From Daphnia carinata (taxonomy: Eukaryota; Arthropoda; Branchiopoda; Diplostraca; Daphniidae), in assembly GCF_022539665.2 (NCBI RefSeq), contig NC_081331.1, positions 10,137,534 through 10,201,533 on the forward strand: a DNA stretch of 64,000 nt, given 5' to 3'. Position numbers and translations under genes: made by a program. The first letter of the stretch is position 1, and each line of letters opens with the position of its first letter. Below are positions 38,118-50,500 of this stretch, piece after piece. The notes under the pieces were generated by a model. It had not been told where the DNA came from and searched no databases. It was given only the letters and a program-made list of their open reading frames with translations.

Positions 38118-39110
38118 TCAATTGGGATATAAAGTTTGGTGTAGGGAAGGATGGGGGCCGTTAATGACGGTCGCTCGAAACTGAGTCTGAAAAGATGAGG
38201 GGATTTGGTAATTATGAATGGATACTGGAGGCGCTGGATTTCCTTTTTGAAGTTGATCTTGACCATACACCAGATTTGGATTGGGTACAAAATTTACATT
38301 TCCGGAATGAATCTTGATTTGAATTTCATGATGAATTTCGTTGAGTTGACAAGAGACCCTATCAATCTCCGCTTTGACGTCTTGAATTATCCGGAAGAGG
38401 AAACCCAACATTTCGAAGCCTAACCGTTTCTCGCAAACAGAGTGCCTCAGTAAGGAGACATTCTGGCCCATGAGAATGCTGCCAAGTGATAATTGTTGCC
38501 CAAAGACTACGGGACTCGATTGGTGGCATCCCGCGGCCGGTGTAGGCCGCGCTGGTGCATCGATTTTCACTTTTGGCGCCCTTTCCTCTCTGCCCGGCAT
38601 CGAGTGTTGATGCTCGGAGCGAGACGGCCTCGCTTTCCCACAATCGGGCGAAGGCGATTGTTGGATAGAAGAGGGTGTAGTGATTGTTGACGCTGAGGAG
38701 CTTGAAATCCTTTCGAGTTGCTGAATAATTCCTTTTTTGCGCAGTTCTTCGTCTTGGGCTTGAGCTCGTCTCAGCGCCACTTGCTCCGCATTGATCTTTC
38801 TCTTTTTATTGGTGCCGTAGCACAACTCGCACATACATTGTCGCCAGGGACAGTATCTCTTGTGGCCTTTGAGTGTGCTTATCGTTTGGTGATTCTTGCA
38901 GAGGGCACAGGTTGGATGCCGCTGTGACGCACCATTGCTGTCATTCATCGCGTCCACTCCTTCGTTACGGATACGAAAACTTGAAACGCTGCTGGATCCT
39001 TCTTCATCGCCATCCATGATAATCATGTTAGAAACGTGGTGATGGCGCTCTTTAGCTGAAATCGGCGACGGTGCCCCAACGGACAATTCTTCTGCGTCGC
39101 TATCTGACAT
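38118..39110 (-). CDS. dsx1: Doublesex 1, DM-domain male-determining transcription factor
   Basis: Nuclear DM-domain transcription factor, 330 residues in one coding exon. DM domain at about 66-120 with all ligands visible: C68, C71, H74, H83, C87, C92, C94, C97 (CALCKNHQTISTLKGHKRYC, CMCELC), and the recognition helix INAEQVALRRAQAQDEE matching the metazoan consensus. The oligomerisation domain lies near 202-268 (ILMGQNVSLLRHSV ... CQLNEIHHEIQIKI). In Daphnia magna this gene is switched on in males and is sufficient for male traits; control is transcriptional and through the 5' UTR, not by sex-specific splicing of coding exons. The uninterrupted coding exon here agrees with that. An acceptor (AAACATTAG) at 39131 joins it to upstream 5' UTR exons that I cannot place with certainty. 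Confidence 0.93.
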   Translation of the reverse strand: MSDSDAEELSVGAPSPISAKERHHHVSNMIIMDGDEEGSSSVSSFRIRNEGVDAMNDSNGASQRHPTCALCKNHQTISTLKGHKRYCPWRQCMCELCYGTNKKRKINAEQVALRRAQAQDEELRKKGIIQQLERISSSSASTITTPSSIQQSPSPDCGKARPSRSEHQHSMPGREERAPKVKIDAPARPTPAAGCHQSSPVVFGQQLSLGSILMGQNVSLLRHSVCEKRLGFEMLGFLFRIIQDVKAEIDRVSCQLNEIHHEIQIKIHSGNVNFVPNPNLVYGQDQLQKGNPAPPVSIHNYQIPSSFQTQFRATVINGPHPSLHQTLYPN

Positions 39111-39853
39111 TGATGTCTAATGAAAAGCACCTAATGTTTCAAGAGATAAAAAACAAAATTTGGGTTTAGATTTTCTTTTTTGCTTCATGCCGAAAACAAG
39201 TTGAAAAAAAAAACGGGTTTGCTTAATGACGGGCATAAAAAAAAATAAAAATGGGCCGATGTCTTAGATAAGCCGAGATTAGGCAATCGATGGTAACTGA
39301 TCGTGATGTAAGCACCACTTTGGTTGCGTAGGCATGGACTCTTCAACGCACGTCATCGAAATTCTTTAACAAACTAGTTTTTCTTTTCGTTTTTCACAAC
39401 AAGAATATTTGAAACACACATAATTCTTTTTTTAAAAATCATACATTTAAAACGTATTAAAATTACCTATATATTGAATAAAAAAAAAGAACGTCAACAC
39501 ACACACACACGACGAAAACGAGAGGAAACTGTGCGACAAAAACACGAAGAGCCAAAAAATTCGAGATTCGAGAACGAGCCAACTTACTCGGTAAGGCACC
39601 AAAAGGGAACTAAGCAGTGGTTCTACGATATTTTTTCGGTACGAAGCTTTTCCTTCGCGCGGGGATCATGCACTGTTGGTGGTATGGCAATGGCAAGGAC
39701 ACCAAACACAGCAGTCGGATCGTTTTACCCCTTCGACTTGCGAGCCCGGAAAACAAGCTGCTTTTATTTTGGCTTTGACAGAAGTATACCCATACCGATT
39801 TGCGCCCCCCCCCCCGCCTCGTTCATCTGAACCGGAAGGGTAGTAGTAAGTTG

Positions 39854-39890
39854 TAGTAGTAGTAGTAGCAGCATACACACACACACACAC
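39854..39890. repeat. Compound microsatellite (TAG)5 and (AC)8
   Basis: Five TAG units followed by a short spacer and eight AC units, about 740 bases upstream of the dsx1 start codon. Confidence 0.95.
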
Positions 39891-42174
39891 AAATTCTGCG
39901 CACACGAAACGAAAATAGTCTTTTCCACAACTCGATATGCATATATATATAAATATGTGTGTATAATTACACCCCACAAGTTCACCAAGTCTGCCAGCTT
40001 AAATGTGATTGATCGCAACAGAGGCCAATAATGTTAATCGCAAAGTATGTCAAGCCAAACTTTCGAATATACGATACAATTTTTTTTTTTTTTGGAAACA
40101 ACACAAATTACGTTGGACAAGATTTTAGAATCTACGCAGCCAACTGGGCGAAACATTTTTCGAGGGTTAAACAAACATTTTGATCAAATTACACAGAGAT
40201 TACCATTTCTACAACTGATACACTTGTTTAGTCTACATGTCTCTTCAAGGCACACGTCTATAAATATTCAAGCACGTCCCTGATCTACCTCTCCGAAATG
40301 AAAATTGTGACTCTCACAAGAGGTACGCCTTTCCAAAGAGTTTAATAAATCCTAAAGGCCTATAACTTTTGCTAGGTGTCGGCCAAGATTTTCTTTTTTT
40401 AAATCACCATAATTTTTACCGAAACAGTCGTAAGGTTTCCCCAATCTGCTTTTTTTTCTTTTTCTTTTTCGCTCGTGTTAATAACCCATGAGGTCCGTAC
40501 CATCGTTGTTGTGTCGATGAATCCCCCCCCTATTTTTTTCGCTCTCCCTTTAATCACCAAATTGCTTTACAAAAGGGACTAAACGAAAAATCGATTCATT
40601 TCACGTGCGTAACTAAATCACCAAGTTTGACGTGAACGCGTTGCCTCTGTCGTAGTTAATGAAAAAAATCCGTCAACTGCTTTGCCGAGCGGAAGATGGA
40701 ACGATTAAGGTCGGGTTAAGAAAGATCACGACGATTCCCGCAGCGAAACAAAATGCTTTTTAAAAGAAAAGAGAAGAACAAACTGCCCACCCCCGACTGC
40801 GTTGCATACATCAGCCATTTTCGGCCGAACAATAATAAAAAATGAAATAAAATAAGAAGAACAATGTCAGTTCGGGAGAAGGGGGGGGGGGAGAAAAGAG
40901 AAAATAGGGATATCAAAGTCGTACGGAAACTAGACTAACTACACTGTGGAAGAACACTACTACCTAGAAAGATGATGAATTCTACTGAATGCACAAGACA
41001 ATAAAACAAAAAAAAAAATGAAAATGCGGGTTTTTTACTGTTGTATACACTTGGCGAAAAACAAAAGAGAAGCGGAATAGTGCAGGGATGGTAACAAAGT
41101 ACGGCCAAAAAAGAAGGGCGGCAGCCATTCGGATTGGGTACACAAAGCAATGAGCTGCGGCCCTCAACGCTGTTGCTAGGGTCCTATAAAACCCTGAAGG
41201 CCAACACGGTTGGCAGCCATCCAAAAAAGCTCGAGGGGAAGATTTTCGCCAAAAAGACAAACAAAACGGGAAAATAAAATAGAAAAAAAAAAAAAGGAAT
41301 TTGCGACTGACTCTAGCCTAGCGGACACGTCGGATAATGTCTATAGAATGCGCGATCTACGGAGAAAAAAAAAAAAAGAAGAAAGAAACAAAACAGAAAA
41401 AAACCTTCCCATCAATCTGACCGCGTCTTATTGCCTTGAAGGGACAAGGTTAGCATCACAACAATAGCTCGGCAGTGGCTTTATATATAGTCGCGTGGCG
41501 GTCGATATGGATGGGAAAGTCTTCTTCTACCCAAATAGAAGAAGACGCTGAATCTGTTTCTTCAACATCGGTGTGAGATTTATGACAAGAGATTGTGGCA
41601 TTAGAAAAAAAAAAGGGGGGGGGGGGGACCCGACAATGCCGAAAGATCGAAATAGATCGAAAGTACCTCTCTAGAGACGGTGTGTGTAGGTAGGACCAAA
41701 ATAGTCAATGTGTGCCATTTACTTTTTTTTTAGCCTGTTCCAATTTTTGATACTGTCGCCTCAATGTCCCGTTCCAGCGAAAAACACACATTGCATATCG
41801 CAAAAAAAAAAAAAAAATTGTTTGAGTCTGTTGTCAGCAGTAAGAAATGAAAATGTTTTGAAGGATATCTAAAAGGTTAAGGGCAATAACGGATTCGGTT
41901 TTTTGGGTAGGTGCCCAGAAAACAATCACGCAACGGTGTGAAACAATGACGGAATCACTCAAAATGCAGCTTACTTTTTCCCCAGTGTGCGTTTTTTTTC
42001 GTGTGTGTCTTGCGCATATGCAAAATAGAAGTTGAAGCCATCAATAAAATCAGTACAGTATGTGTGTTCGCACACGCGAAAAGACACAAGGTTGCCAGTT
42101 ATGGCCTTATATAGTTTTTCTTTTTTCTTGCGGTCTCAAGTTACCCAGCTGTCAATACACTAGCCCGCGTAGAC

Positions 42175-42195
42175 CACACACACACACACACACAC
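42175..42195. repeat. (CA)10 microsatellite
   Basis: Uninterrupted CA dinucleotide repeat. Confidence 0.95.
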
Positions 42196-42612
42196 TCTTC
42201 GTTAGAAAGTAGATAGTTGTCCACAAGTCAAACAAAGTCGGATGCAATTGATTATTTCATCTCCCGCAACCACACGCTGCTAGCAAAACAAAGAAAAAAA
42301 GAACGATTGATACACCATTTATCACCGTCTCGAACAGAAAAAAACAAAAAAAAAAAAGATACTCGAACGGAATTTCAAGTGAAGGCACACACACACACGA
42401 GTCACGCTTCGAATCCCTCGAGCTATTCGACCGCATTCCCCTAAAAATATATATATATATTTGCATGGCTCGAGGCTATAGAAAAATAAACGCACTATAT
42501 TCCAATGATAATAATAATAATATCCGGTAAACTTTCTTAACCATTACACATTTTATTATTATTTAACCCTTCAAAGTGAAAAAAAAAACCAACAAAAACA
42601 AAAATAAATAAA

Positions 42613-42821
42613 GATGCTAGTAGAGCGGTTCGTGCGTAATACCGTAGTATAAAAAATCAAAAGAGCTAACATGAAAAGAAAGAAAAAGGAATCAAATTTC
42701 GCCATTGGTTCATCCGGCGACCAATAGGCGAAATGGCACATCGGTTTGTGTTGTTGTTCGGGAGGGCTCCCCTATACGCTGTTTCACGTGACACGTGGAG
42801 AGACTAGTAGTCACGCAAATA
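42613..42821. promoter_or_regulatory. Composite regulatory module, copy A
   Basis: In plus-strand order: ATGCTAGT, a GAAAAGAAAGAAAAAG tract, an inverted repeat with two CCAAT boxes (ATTTCGCCATTGGT, 10-base spacer, ACCAATAGGCGAAAT; 42696-42733), two adjacent E-boxes (CACGTG at 42785-42790 and 42792-42797) and AGTCACGCA (42809-42817). The same blocks recur in the same order at 52238-52500. CCAAT boxes are NF-Y sites and CACGTG is a bHLH site (established). The target gene is inferred to be dsx1, the nearest gene on either side. Confidence 0.6.
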
Positions 42822-42858
42822 CATAACAAGGATCGCTGCTGTTTTGGCTTCTACTACT

Positions 42859-43068
42859 ACTACCCCCGGTGTAACATGAGCTGCAATAGCAACAACAAAA
42901 AAATGAAAAGCGAACCAATTCGGCTGGTCAATTTGTACAGAGAATACAATGATGAGGTTGACCAATTGAACTTATTCTTTTTTTTTTTCAAAATCACTGG
43001 TGCAGAAAGCTTGACATTGACAAAACTTCCACAATATCGTTCTATTAACTTTCTACACCGGGGGTAGT
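42859..43068. mobile_element. Short element with 15-base perfect inverted termini (MITE-like)
   Basis: ACTACCCCCGGTGTA at 42859-42873 is the exact reverse complement of TACACCGGGGGTAGT at 43054-43068. The 210-base unit has no coding capacity. Size and termini suggest a miniature inverted-repeat element, but no clear target-site duplication is seen and the right flank does not repeat the left. A structured non-coding element is the alternative. Confidence 0.45.
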
Positions 43069-46000
43069 GAGCGCAGTGTAGAACATAGATTCTAAAATGG
43101 CTACCTCCCTCCGAAAAAAAAGTGATGCGCTTCGAATTACAACCTGGTTGAAAGTAGGCGTGACCCACTGTATCTTTCGGAGTAGCTTTCACTCCGCCAC
43201 GGATGGCAGGTGCTTATTCGAAGGTAACTTTAAAAGAAAAAAACGAATAGAGCCACATCTTGTTGAGGGAGGTCGGCATGTCAAACCATCCCTTCGTTAT
43301 GAATACTATAGAAAAAATTGACAACGACCCTGACGGCATCAGCCTGACATTTCGATCAAATTCAAAGAAAAAAAAGAAAGAATAAAAAAAAAAGAAAAGA
43401 AAAAACATCACGCGATAGTAATGGGACCCCTATGGCCCCGTTTCCATTATAGTAGAGCTAAAGATATACGAGCGGCAACGCCACGGACGTAGTAGATTCG
43501 AATAAACAGTTTGAAAGCCGCTGGAAGGGAATGAAAATGAATTGGAATCGTCAACGATGTGCAGTAAATGGGTATATATATATGCAGCAGAAGCAGCCAC
43601 CACTCCCCCCGGTTAGCATAGGAAGAAACGCAAGGCTATTATAAGGGCGACGAGAGACAAGCTCAGTCGGCATTCCGACTTTTCAACTTCTCCTGGTCCC
43701 GTTTCTCTTATAAAACAACACACAGAGAGCGACGTGGCACAAATGAAGAGGAATGGTCGAGAAAACCTGATTGGTCGGCAACGAGAGAAATTTTTCTCTC
43801 ATAGAAAAAAAAAAACGACACAACTCTACGAGAAACAAAAAAAAAACGTCCATCGATTTTCTCGTTCTTTCTCAATGCCACGTCGTCTTTGTCTTGACGG
43901 TTGCCACATTCTCGCTGTCTTTGGCTGTTCCCCTCGTCCAAATGAATAGTTGTCGAGCAGGAAGAAATGTATGATTACAAACATAAAACCACCCGTGTGT
44001 CTGTTTCAACCGTTTGTTTGACAAACGGTATACAAGTTTTTTTTTCTTTTCTTTATCTTTTTTTTTTCTTTTTCCCAGATAACTTCCAGTTCCACGCGCT
44101 CGAAGTTACCCATCGGTGTAAACAGGAAAGGGAGAAATAAAAAAAGTGGCACGCACATATCCTATAAGTATGACTATGTTGTAGCCATATTGATGTAATG
44201 ACATGAATAAAGGGAAAATTGAAAAAAATAAAATAAAATAAATAAGGAAACGGAACCAATGCGAGAGTTTTCAATAAACAGAAGGTCGACGAGAGAGATT
44301 GTAAGCCCTTTGGCCTTCCAAAGTATTTTGTCTGCTATCACATCAAACACTGATCATGGGAAAGATATCAACAAAGCAGCAGGAGGGGTGAGCCTCACAT
44401 CTGCTGATGTAATCCGATCAAAGAAAAACTTTGAACCATAAAAGAAAAAAAAAAAAAAAGGAAACTCTTGCACGACAACAAACTACATCTACCCTGCCCT
44501 CGTTCGTCGACAAACTTGGCGCAAGAGCGTCAACAAGTTCACTCGTCCGAATAAACACTCGTGGAGGGTAGGAACCCCATTTTTTTTTCTCTCTTTCGTT
44601 CACGACCATTGAATCCAGTTTGGGGATGTTTCTTTTTTTTTCCCCTTCCCTTTCATGGCTCCCTCCGTTACAGATGGCGTGAAATCCTTCGCTCAAAGTT
44701 TCGAATGCAACAATACGGAGCAACACAAAATATCATTAGCGACGGTTCGCTTCCTGAATAATAATTAAAGGGATCAGATAAGGAACCTTTCGTGTGTCTG
44801 GTGGCAGGAATTTTCTTTCCACCACCTCCCGTCTTATATTTAAGAATACAATTTTTTTTTTTTGCTTTTCCTACGTCGTAACAATCAATGGCTTTAGCCC
44901 CGTAACCAATTCCAGGCGTGCGGCACATAACAACCACCTTTAAAGACCATCTGCACACACACACACAGGATGATCTAAACACCTTGGCGTAACCGCACGC
45001 ATGGCATACCTGGGATTGCGTTACGAGGCGCCAATAACAACAAAAGACGCACTCAGCGTTATTAACGTTATAACAATGTAGTTATATAACGATTTCCCCC
45101 CTGCCGCGCCTCTTTTCTTTTTCCTTCTATTTCTCGCTTCAGTTTCATTAAACAAACGTCCTAGTTTACGACCTCAGATTTCGTGACATCAATGAACCAT
45201 TTGAGTTTTTTTTTTTATTGATATAACTCATTCAGACGATAGGGGAGAGAAGAAAAAAAAACGGGAGCTCATTGGATGTTTTCGAATAGAAAAGTTGACG
45301 AATTGAAAAAAAAAATAATGTTTTATTTCTCTGCCCCCCTATTGTGCAACAAAAGTGTTTCGGCCCAACACTAATAAATAACACACAAGTTTACGCGTAT
45401 TGAACACTATCCCCAATTCCATTACAGCCCGCCCTTCCCGCCTCTTCCCTTTTGAACTTGCCGGAGAAACAACGTCTACAAAATAAAATTCAAAAAAAAA
45501 GCTTCAATTCTCTCCCCCCTTGTTTGAATGAGAAAGAATTCATTATCAACAAGCTCAGACTAGTCGTTATCGCCACGGCGACTAAAGAACCTCCAAGGAA
45601 ATAATCACCAACTAAATTATTTTTCCCCTCCCCACCAAAGTTTCTTTTTTTCCCGATGTCTTTCGAACGAAAAAGTTTATTTTTGAAAAGAACAACGAAA
45701 AATACAAAAAAATACAAACGAAACCCGAGGCTTTCGGGAGAAAACAGACTCGGGTCGTCGCCATTTTTCTTTTTGTTTTCTCCCGTACGGAAAGATGAGA
45801 TTTACCACGGAGAACGTGACGTAAGATCCCAATTCCAATCAAAATTCAACAATAATCTAATTACACTCACATTCGATTGGTCGCCACAGACGTGGTGGTG
45901 TCGTTTTCTATCCCAAAGTAATAGCGCATTTTCTATAAGCGTAGCCATGGCAGCCATGTTTCACCGTAGACTGTCGGGACTAAAGCCCCTACACACGAAT

Positions 46001-47421
46001 TTCTTCACGCTGCCTAAGGGGTCCCTATAGCATCAAAAAGAATTGACTTGGCGAAAAGGGAGAAAAAAAAATACTAGTCGCATCAAACGCCATCTGTATA
46101 TAGGCAACGACGTATAAAAACATCAAGGCCTAGGCCGACGCCATCTTGGTTGCAGCCTAGTAGTTTACTAATTTACGATCCAAGGGACACCTTCAGGGAC
46201 TTTTCCTCAATACAAAAATGATCATTTTTTTGTGTTTCAGACAAATTATAATGCATGTGATTAAACACGGATGTGACAAAAATATGCATTATTATCCACA
46301 GGGCATAGAAACATCTGTTTCAACGTTTCTTTTTTTTTAACGCTATAAAGAGGTGGTACTGTTGCTAGGCAAAGTAATTTGCTAAACCCTCCCCTTCTAT
46401 CGGGAAAAGAATCTCTTAGATTGCCATCACATGGGGATGTCAGGACTCTCTTGAATAATGTTTCAGCTTGATTGCCAGGGTGTCGTAAAGTTAGTTGTCG
46501 CCGTTTCCCGACTTTTTCCCATTTCTTTGTTCATCGCCTTTCTCATGTCTTGAGCAAAAAAAAAAATATAAAACAAAACGCCCGAAAAAAAGAGGGGTGG
46601 AAGACGTTGTTTCGTTAGATTCCCTCCCTTTGGCGACCATTTACTGAAATCTAAAAATAAATATATAGACACAGTGCAAAAAAAAAAAAAGGAAAAAAAA
46701 ATACCCTATGATTTTCAAGTTATCGCATTTTGCCAATTTTCTACACGCCTTTCCTTTTGGCAATGGACTCGATATGACGTAATAAGTGTTGATGGTTGAA
46801 AGACTACGTTTCGTAAATGTAAGAAACGTACACTTTTTGGCAAACCATGTCCCCCGCCGTAAAAAATTACGATAAAAGCAATGGAAAAGAATCGCTTTCG
46901 TAGAGTGGCTTGATAAAAGCGTAATAAATGTCGAAGAATATTTATATACGTAAAGCTTTGGCAGGTGAATTTTCACTCGAGTTTCGAAATCAGTAATGTG
47001 ATTGAGCCAAAAAAAAAGGGGGATTTAAGTAGACAACAAAATGTTCGTGCTTTGTATGTTTTTAGCAAAAAAAAAAACGTTAGCATGAAATTTGTGAAGG
47101 TAAATTGAATTCCAGTTTGGGTTTTTTTCTAAGAAAGATTTGCATGTTTCACGACGCAAAAAGACACCGCATTTCTTTTGTTTTTGACATTGTTATTGGA
47201 GCTCTTGTTCATGGTAACGAGCCTCAAAACGGATGAAATAAAGAGAAAAATGGCAATAAAAAGTCAACTGATGCCAATTTACCATAAAGCCAAACGAAAC
47301 GTCGTTTGAGACACGGACTAGTTTAAAGGCAAAACTTGATACAGTTGGGCAGCCGTCGGCAAGCAAAGCTACGAGATTTAAGCCAATACGCGAAAATCAG
47401 AATAAAAATGTGTTGACTTAC
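43069..47421. other. Gene-free region upstream of dsx1
   Basis: No supportable gene. A plus-strand TATA/initiator pair (TATAAGGG 43640, TCAGTC 43663) could start an antisense transcript. Minus-strand YY1-like motifs occur at 45951-45963 and about 46138-46147. A donor-like CCCAG|GTATGCC lies near 45007. Confidence 0.35.
43640..43668 (+). promoter_or_regulatory. Candidate TATA plus initiator promoter, plus strand
   Basis: TATAAGGG at 43640-43647 and the arthropod initiator TCAGTC at 43663-43668, spaced 25 bases from the first T of TATA to the initiator A. No coding frame of note follows, so a non-coding transcript opposite in direction to dsx1 is possible. Chance occurrence is not excluded. 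Confidence 0.3.
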
Positions 47422-47560
47422 ATTTCGGTGTGAAACGACGTTCATTCAATTGGTCAACGTCATTTTTGCATAGCGACAGGATTGATTTTCGGTTGTTGAA
47501 CACGCGTACACACACAGATTTCGGGTGGCTCACTGGGCGGCCATTTTGGACGCCGCAAGG
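47422..47560 (-). promoter_or_regulatory. Candidate dsx1 first exon and core promoter
   Basis: Minus-strand AAAATGGCCGCCC (47535-47547) creates a four-codon upstream ORF (M-A-A-Q-stop) and is followed about 115 bases later by a donor CGAAAT|GTAAGTCAAC, last exon base 47422. The next coding exon on this strand is dsx1, 8.3 kb away. Confidence 0.4.
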
Positions 47561-50500
47561 AATGGGTGTAAACAGCAACCGTTGGCGAGAGCTATTCACC
47601 TAAAAAAGTTGGGTAGAAAAAGCTGTGAAAAACTTTTGAAGCAGTTTTCCTCCTTCACATTGATCACTCGACGCTATAAAAACCATTTGTCATATACGTG
47701 TTGTTGCTGTATCCCTTTTTATCGGCCATTAAATTGATAAAACTGAAGCTTATGGCTCTTTCCATAAAACAAAACAACAAAAAAAACGCAAGAAAATGAA
47801 TACTTCAGCCCTGTCAGTTGCTGTTTAGTATTCATGGCCCTGTGAAAAACAACTGAGAAACGGGACAAATGACTGCCGATTAGGCTGTTTAATAGTTTGA
47901 GTAACACAAGATGATGCTAATACGTTTCACCTTAGAGTATACAAATTTTTTTTTCGAAAAACCTGACACAGCCGTGAATGTTTGCACGTGTTGCCGACAA
48001 ACTCTCGCTTTGAACTTGCGACCCACACACACACATCGTAAACAGCAAGAATGTGAGAGACACTTGTCAATTTGCTAGTTTATTAATCACAGAGTACATC
48101 TTGCGGCCAAATGATTGGTATTCAATGCTACAAAACTCGGCGGCATTCTTTCCCTTTTTTCAATAATTATCGACTGCTGTATGCGATCGTGATGTGCCCT
48201 TTAAGCAACAGCCGGTTTTGTTCAAGTGCCACATTTTCCCAGATAATCTCCCGTGTTATCGTGTCTCTATGCCGTTCACGTGTACGCCATTATCTAAATA
48301 ACGCGCGCAAAAAGAAAAACGAAAAAACTTTGGGTGAAATCGTATTTTCCTCGCCTTTCACAGGTTTCCGTCGTGACGCTAGTTGTAACACCTTTCCCGT
48401 GTAGGCAAGTGGAAAAGATTCCACGTCTAGAAACTTTCAGTGGTTATACCTGGCCATAGATACATAAGCCCTTTGAGCTGGGAACGAAAACTTGCACATT
48501 TCGAAATGGCCGGGAATTTGTAACATTTTTTTTTTTGCCCCATTCTTTTTCTTTCATCGTGCAATTTTGACGATGTGCAAAAGTTACGACAAATCCGTGA
48601 GTCTGCGTGTACTTCACTTTGGGGAAAGCTATCTCAAGAATTTCCTTACATTTATGCTTGCCTATACCCAAACAGAAGTTAGACAAGGTATATTTATATC
48701 TGCTAAAAATTCTCCACATATGTTTGGCGAATGTAACTCACGTCAGCATTCCCCCTCCTTCTCGCACAGTGATTTACGGCCATTCAAAAAAAAAAAAAGG
48801 CCATCGTTGGCTTATATACACGGGAGAGAGAGAATGGCTTTTCTGTTGCTATTTGGGTTGTTTCAATCCCGGAGAGACCAGATGATAATTATCTTCCAAG
48901 AATCGGTGAGTACATCGGAAGTGTATGCAAATCAACTTTCTAAAAAAAAAAAAAAAAAAAGGTAATTCGATCCATACTTTTCAATATCAAAATTAAACAT
49001 GTTTCTCTTCAAAAGAGGAAAAATAAAATGGAGTCATAATGTTGTATGGGACTCGGTTACAGTCTATAAAAGATGTTATGGAAATAACCAATATTTGGCA
49101 CGTCTACATCCTTGAAGAACAACCAAATGACTCTAGTGAAAAGCCGTAAAGGTATATATCATTTGAAAAAAAAATTGTGGCTGTGTGTTCATCTCGTTCA
49201 GTGGAGCAGATGAATTACTGTGGATCACTGCAAGTAGCTCGCGCACATACGAAACTTCTTTGATTGTAGCAATAGCAAACAGTCCCACAGACACCGAGAG
49301 GCGAACATAATGAGATTGTTTAAAGAGCGATGCTTATTATGCAGGAGCAAATAATGGCCTAACAATTTCTTTTGTCAAGAAAACCACAGGAAAAACAAAG
49401 ACGTGGGGGCAATCAAAAAAGCAACGGTTTTGGGATACAATGCGGAAAAAGAATGCCACGGGTTCCATCAACGTATGTTGGCGGATTTGAGGATTTCATG
49501 TTGCTATGCAAACAAAATAACATATGGAAAAAAAAATAAAGAAAAAATGACGGAACCAGTCCGGAACCAAACGAAATAACACGTCAAAGCTCAAAAAGAA
49601 AATTTCTAAACAAAAATTAAATGGCTCTGAAATCGTGGCGAATTATGCAACTTCATGGTCTGTCATTTACATGATTATCGCAGTGAATTTTCCTAGCCAT
49701 TTTCGCCTATAAGCCACACAGAGATTTTAGCATTTAATTCCATCAAGTCACACCGTGAAACATTGACTAGCTTTTGCGTTTAATCCTTTTGATGGACGTC
49801 GTCTTTCGTTGGGTTTTGGATCCGCACGAACACCCTAGGCGCGTGTAAATGAACTCATCAGAAAGACTTTGCGCAACTCTCGCAATCGTTATAAACCCAA
49901 CCCAGGAAGCCAAACAGAAAACAGGTACATTGGCAAAATAAGAAAAAAAAACAATTTCATAAATTGCGCAAATGGATTGAAACTTGATTCATCTCATTTC
50001 CTCGGGCGTCGCAAAATCGGAGGAGTTGCAGGTAGCGGAGATTGAATCTTACGGCGCAACCCGATAGTCTCTTTGTTTCCTGCCATGAGCATCGGAAACT
50101 GAAGATGAACCTGCCAACCGAATGCGTCACTCGATACTATGTGTTCACTTCAAGGTGAAACTCTTGTTTCTATACAATTCATGACGTCTAAGAGAGACAC
50201 GTAACAAGTGCTCACACGAGCATAATCGAACAGTTTCGTATACCTATAAAGAAAAAAATGATGAAAGCGTTCACCATTCAAACGAAACCAACTAACACAT
50301 GCACAGCCCATTTAACACGGCTGTGGGGGTTTTTAGCAAAATGATTTCCTTTTTCGTTACCTCGATTCACGCCGACTTCCTCAATGCTAAAAAACTTCCA
50401 TTTTTTCGATTTTGCGCTGCACGCAAAGCGATAATCTGATCAGCCCCCCATCACTCTCTCTCTCTATATAACATATAGACAGAAAAGGAAACAAAAAGAC

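Larger units (their letters stand above)
39131..42612. other. dsx1 upstream region (intron/regulatory)
   Basis: No gene seen. Minus-strand donor-like sites at 39588 (ACCGA|GTAAGTTGG) and 39468 could end dsx1 5' UTR exons. Minus-strand TATA-like sequences at about 41478-41486 (TATATAAAG) and 42105-42113 (TATATAAGG) are candidate promoters. Simple repeats at 39854-39890 and a G13 run at 41615-41627. Confidence 0.4.

Noticed and set aside
48492-48965. 157-codon plus-strand frame
   Set aside because: Ends in a poly-lysine from an A19 run and starts in a T-run; no family resemblance.
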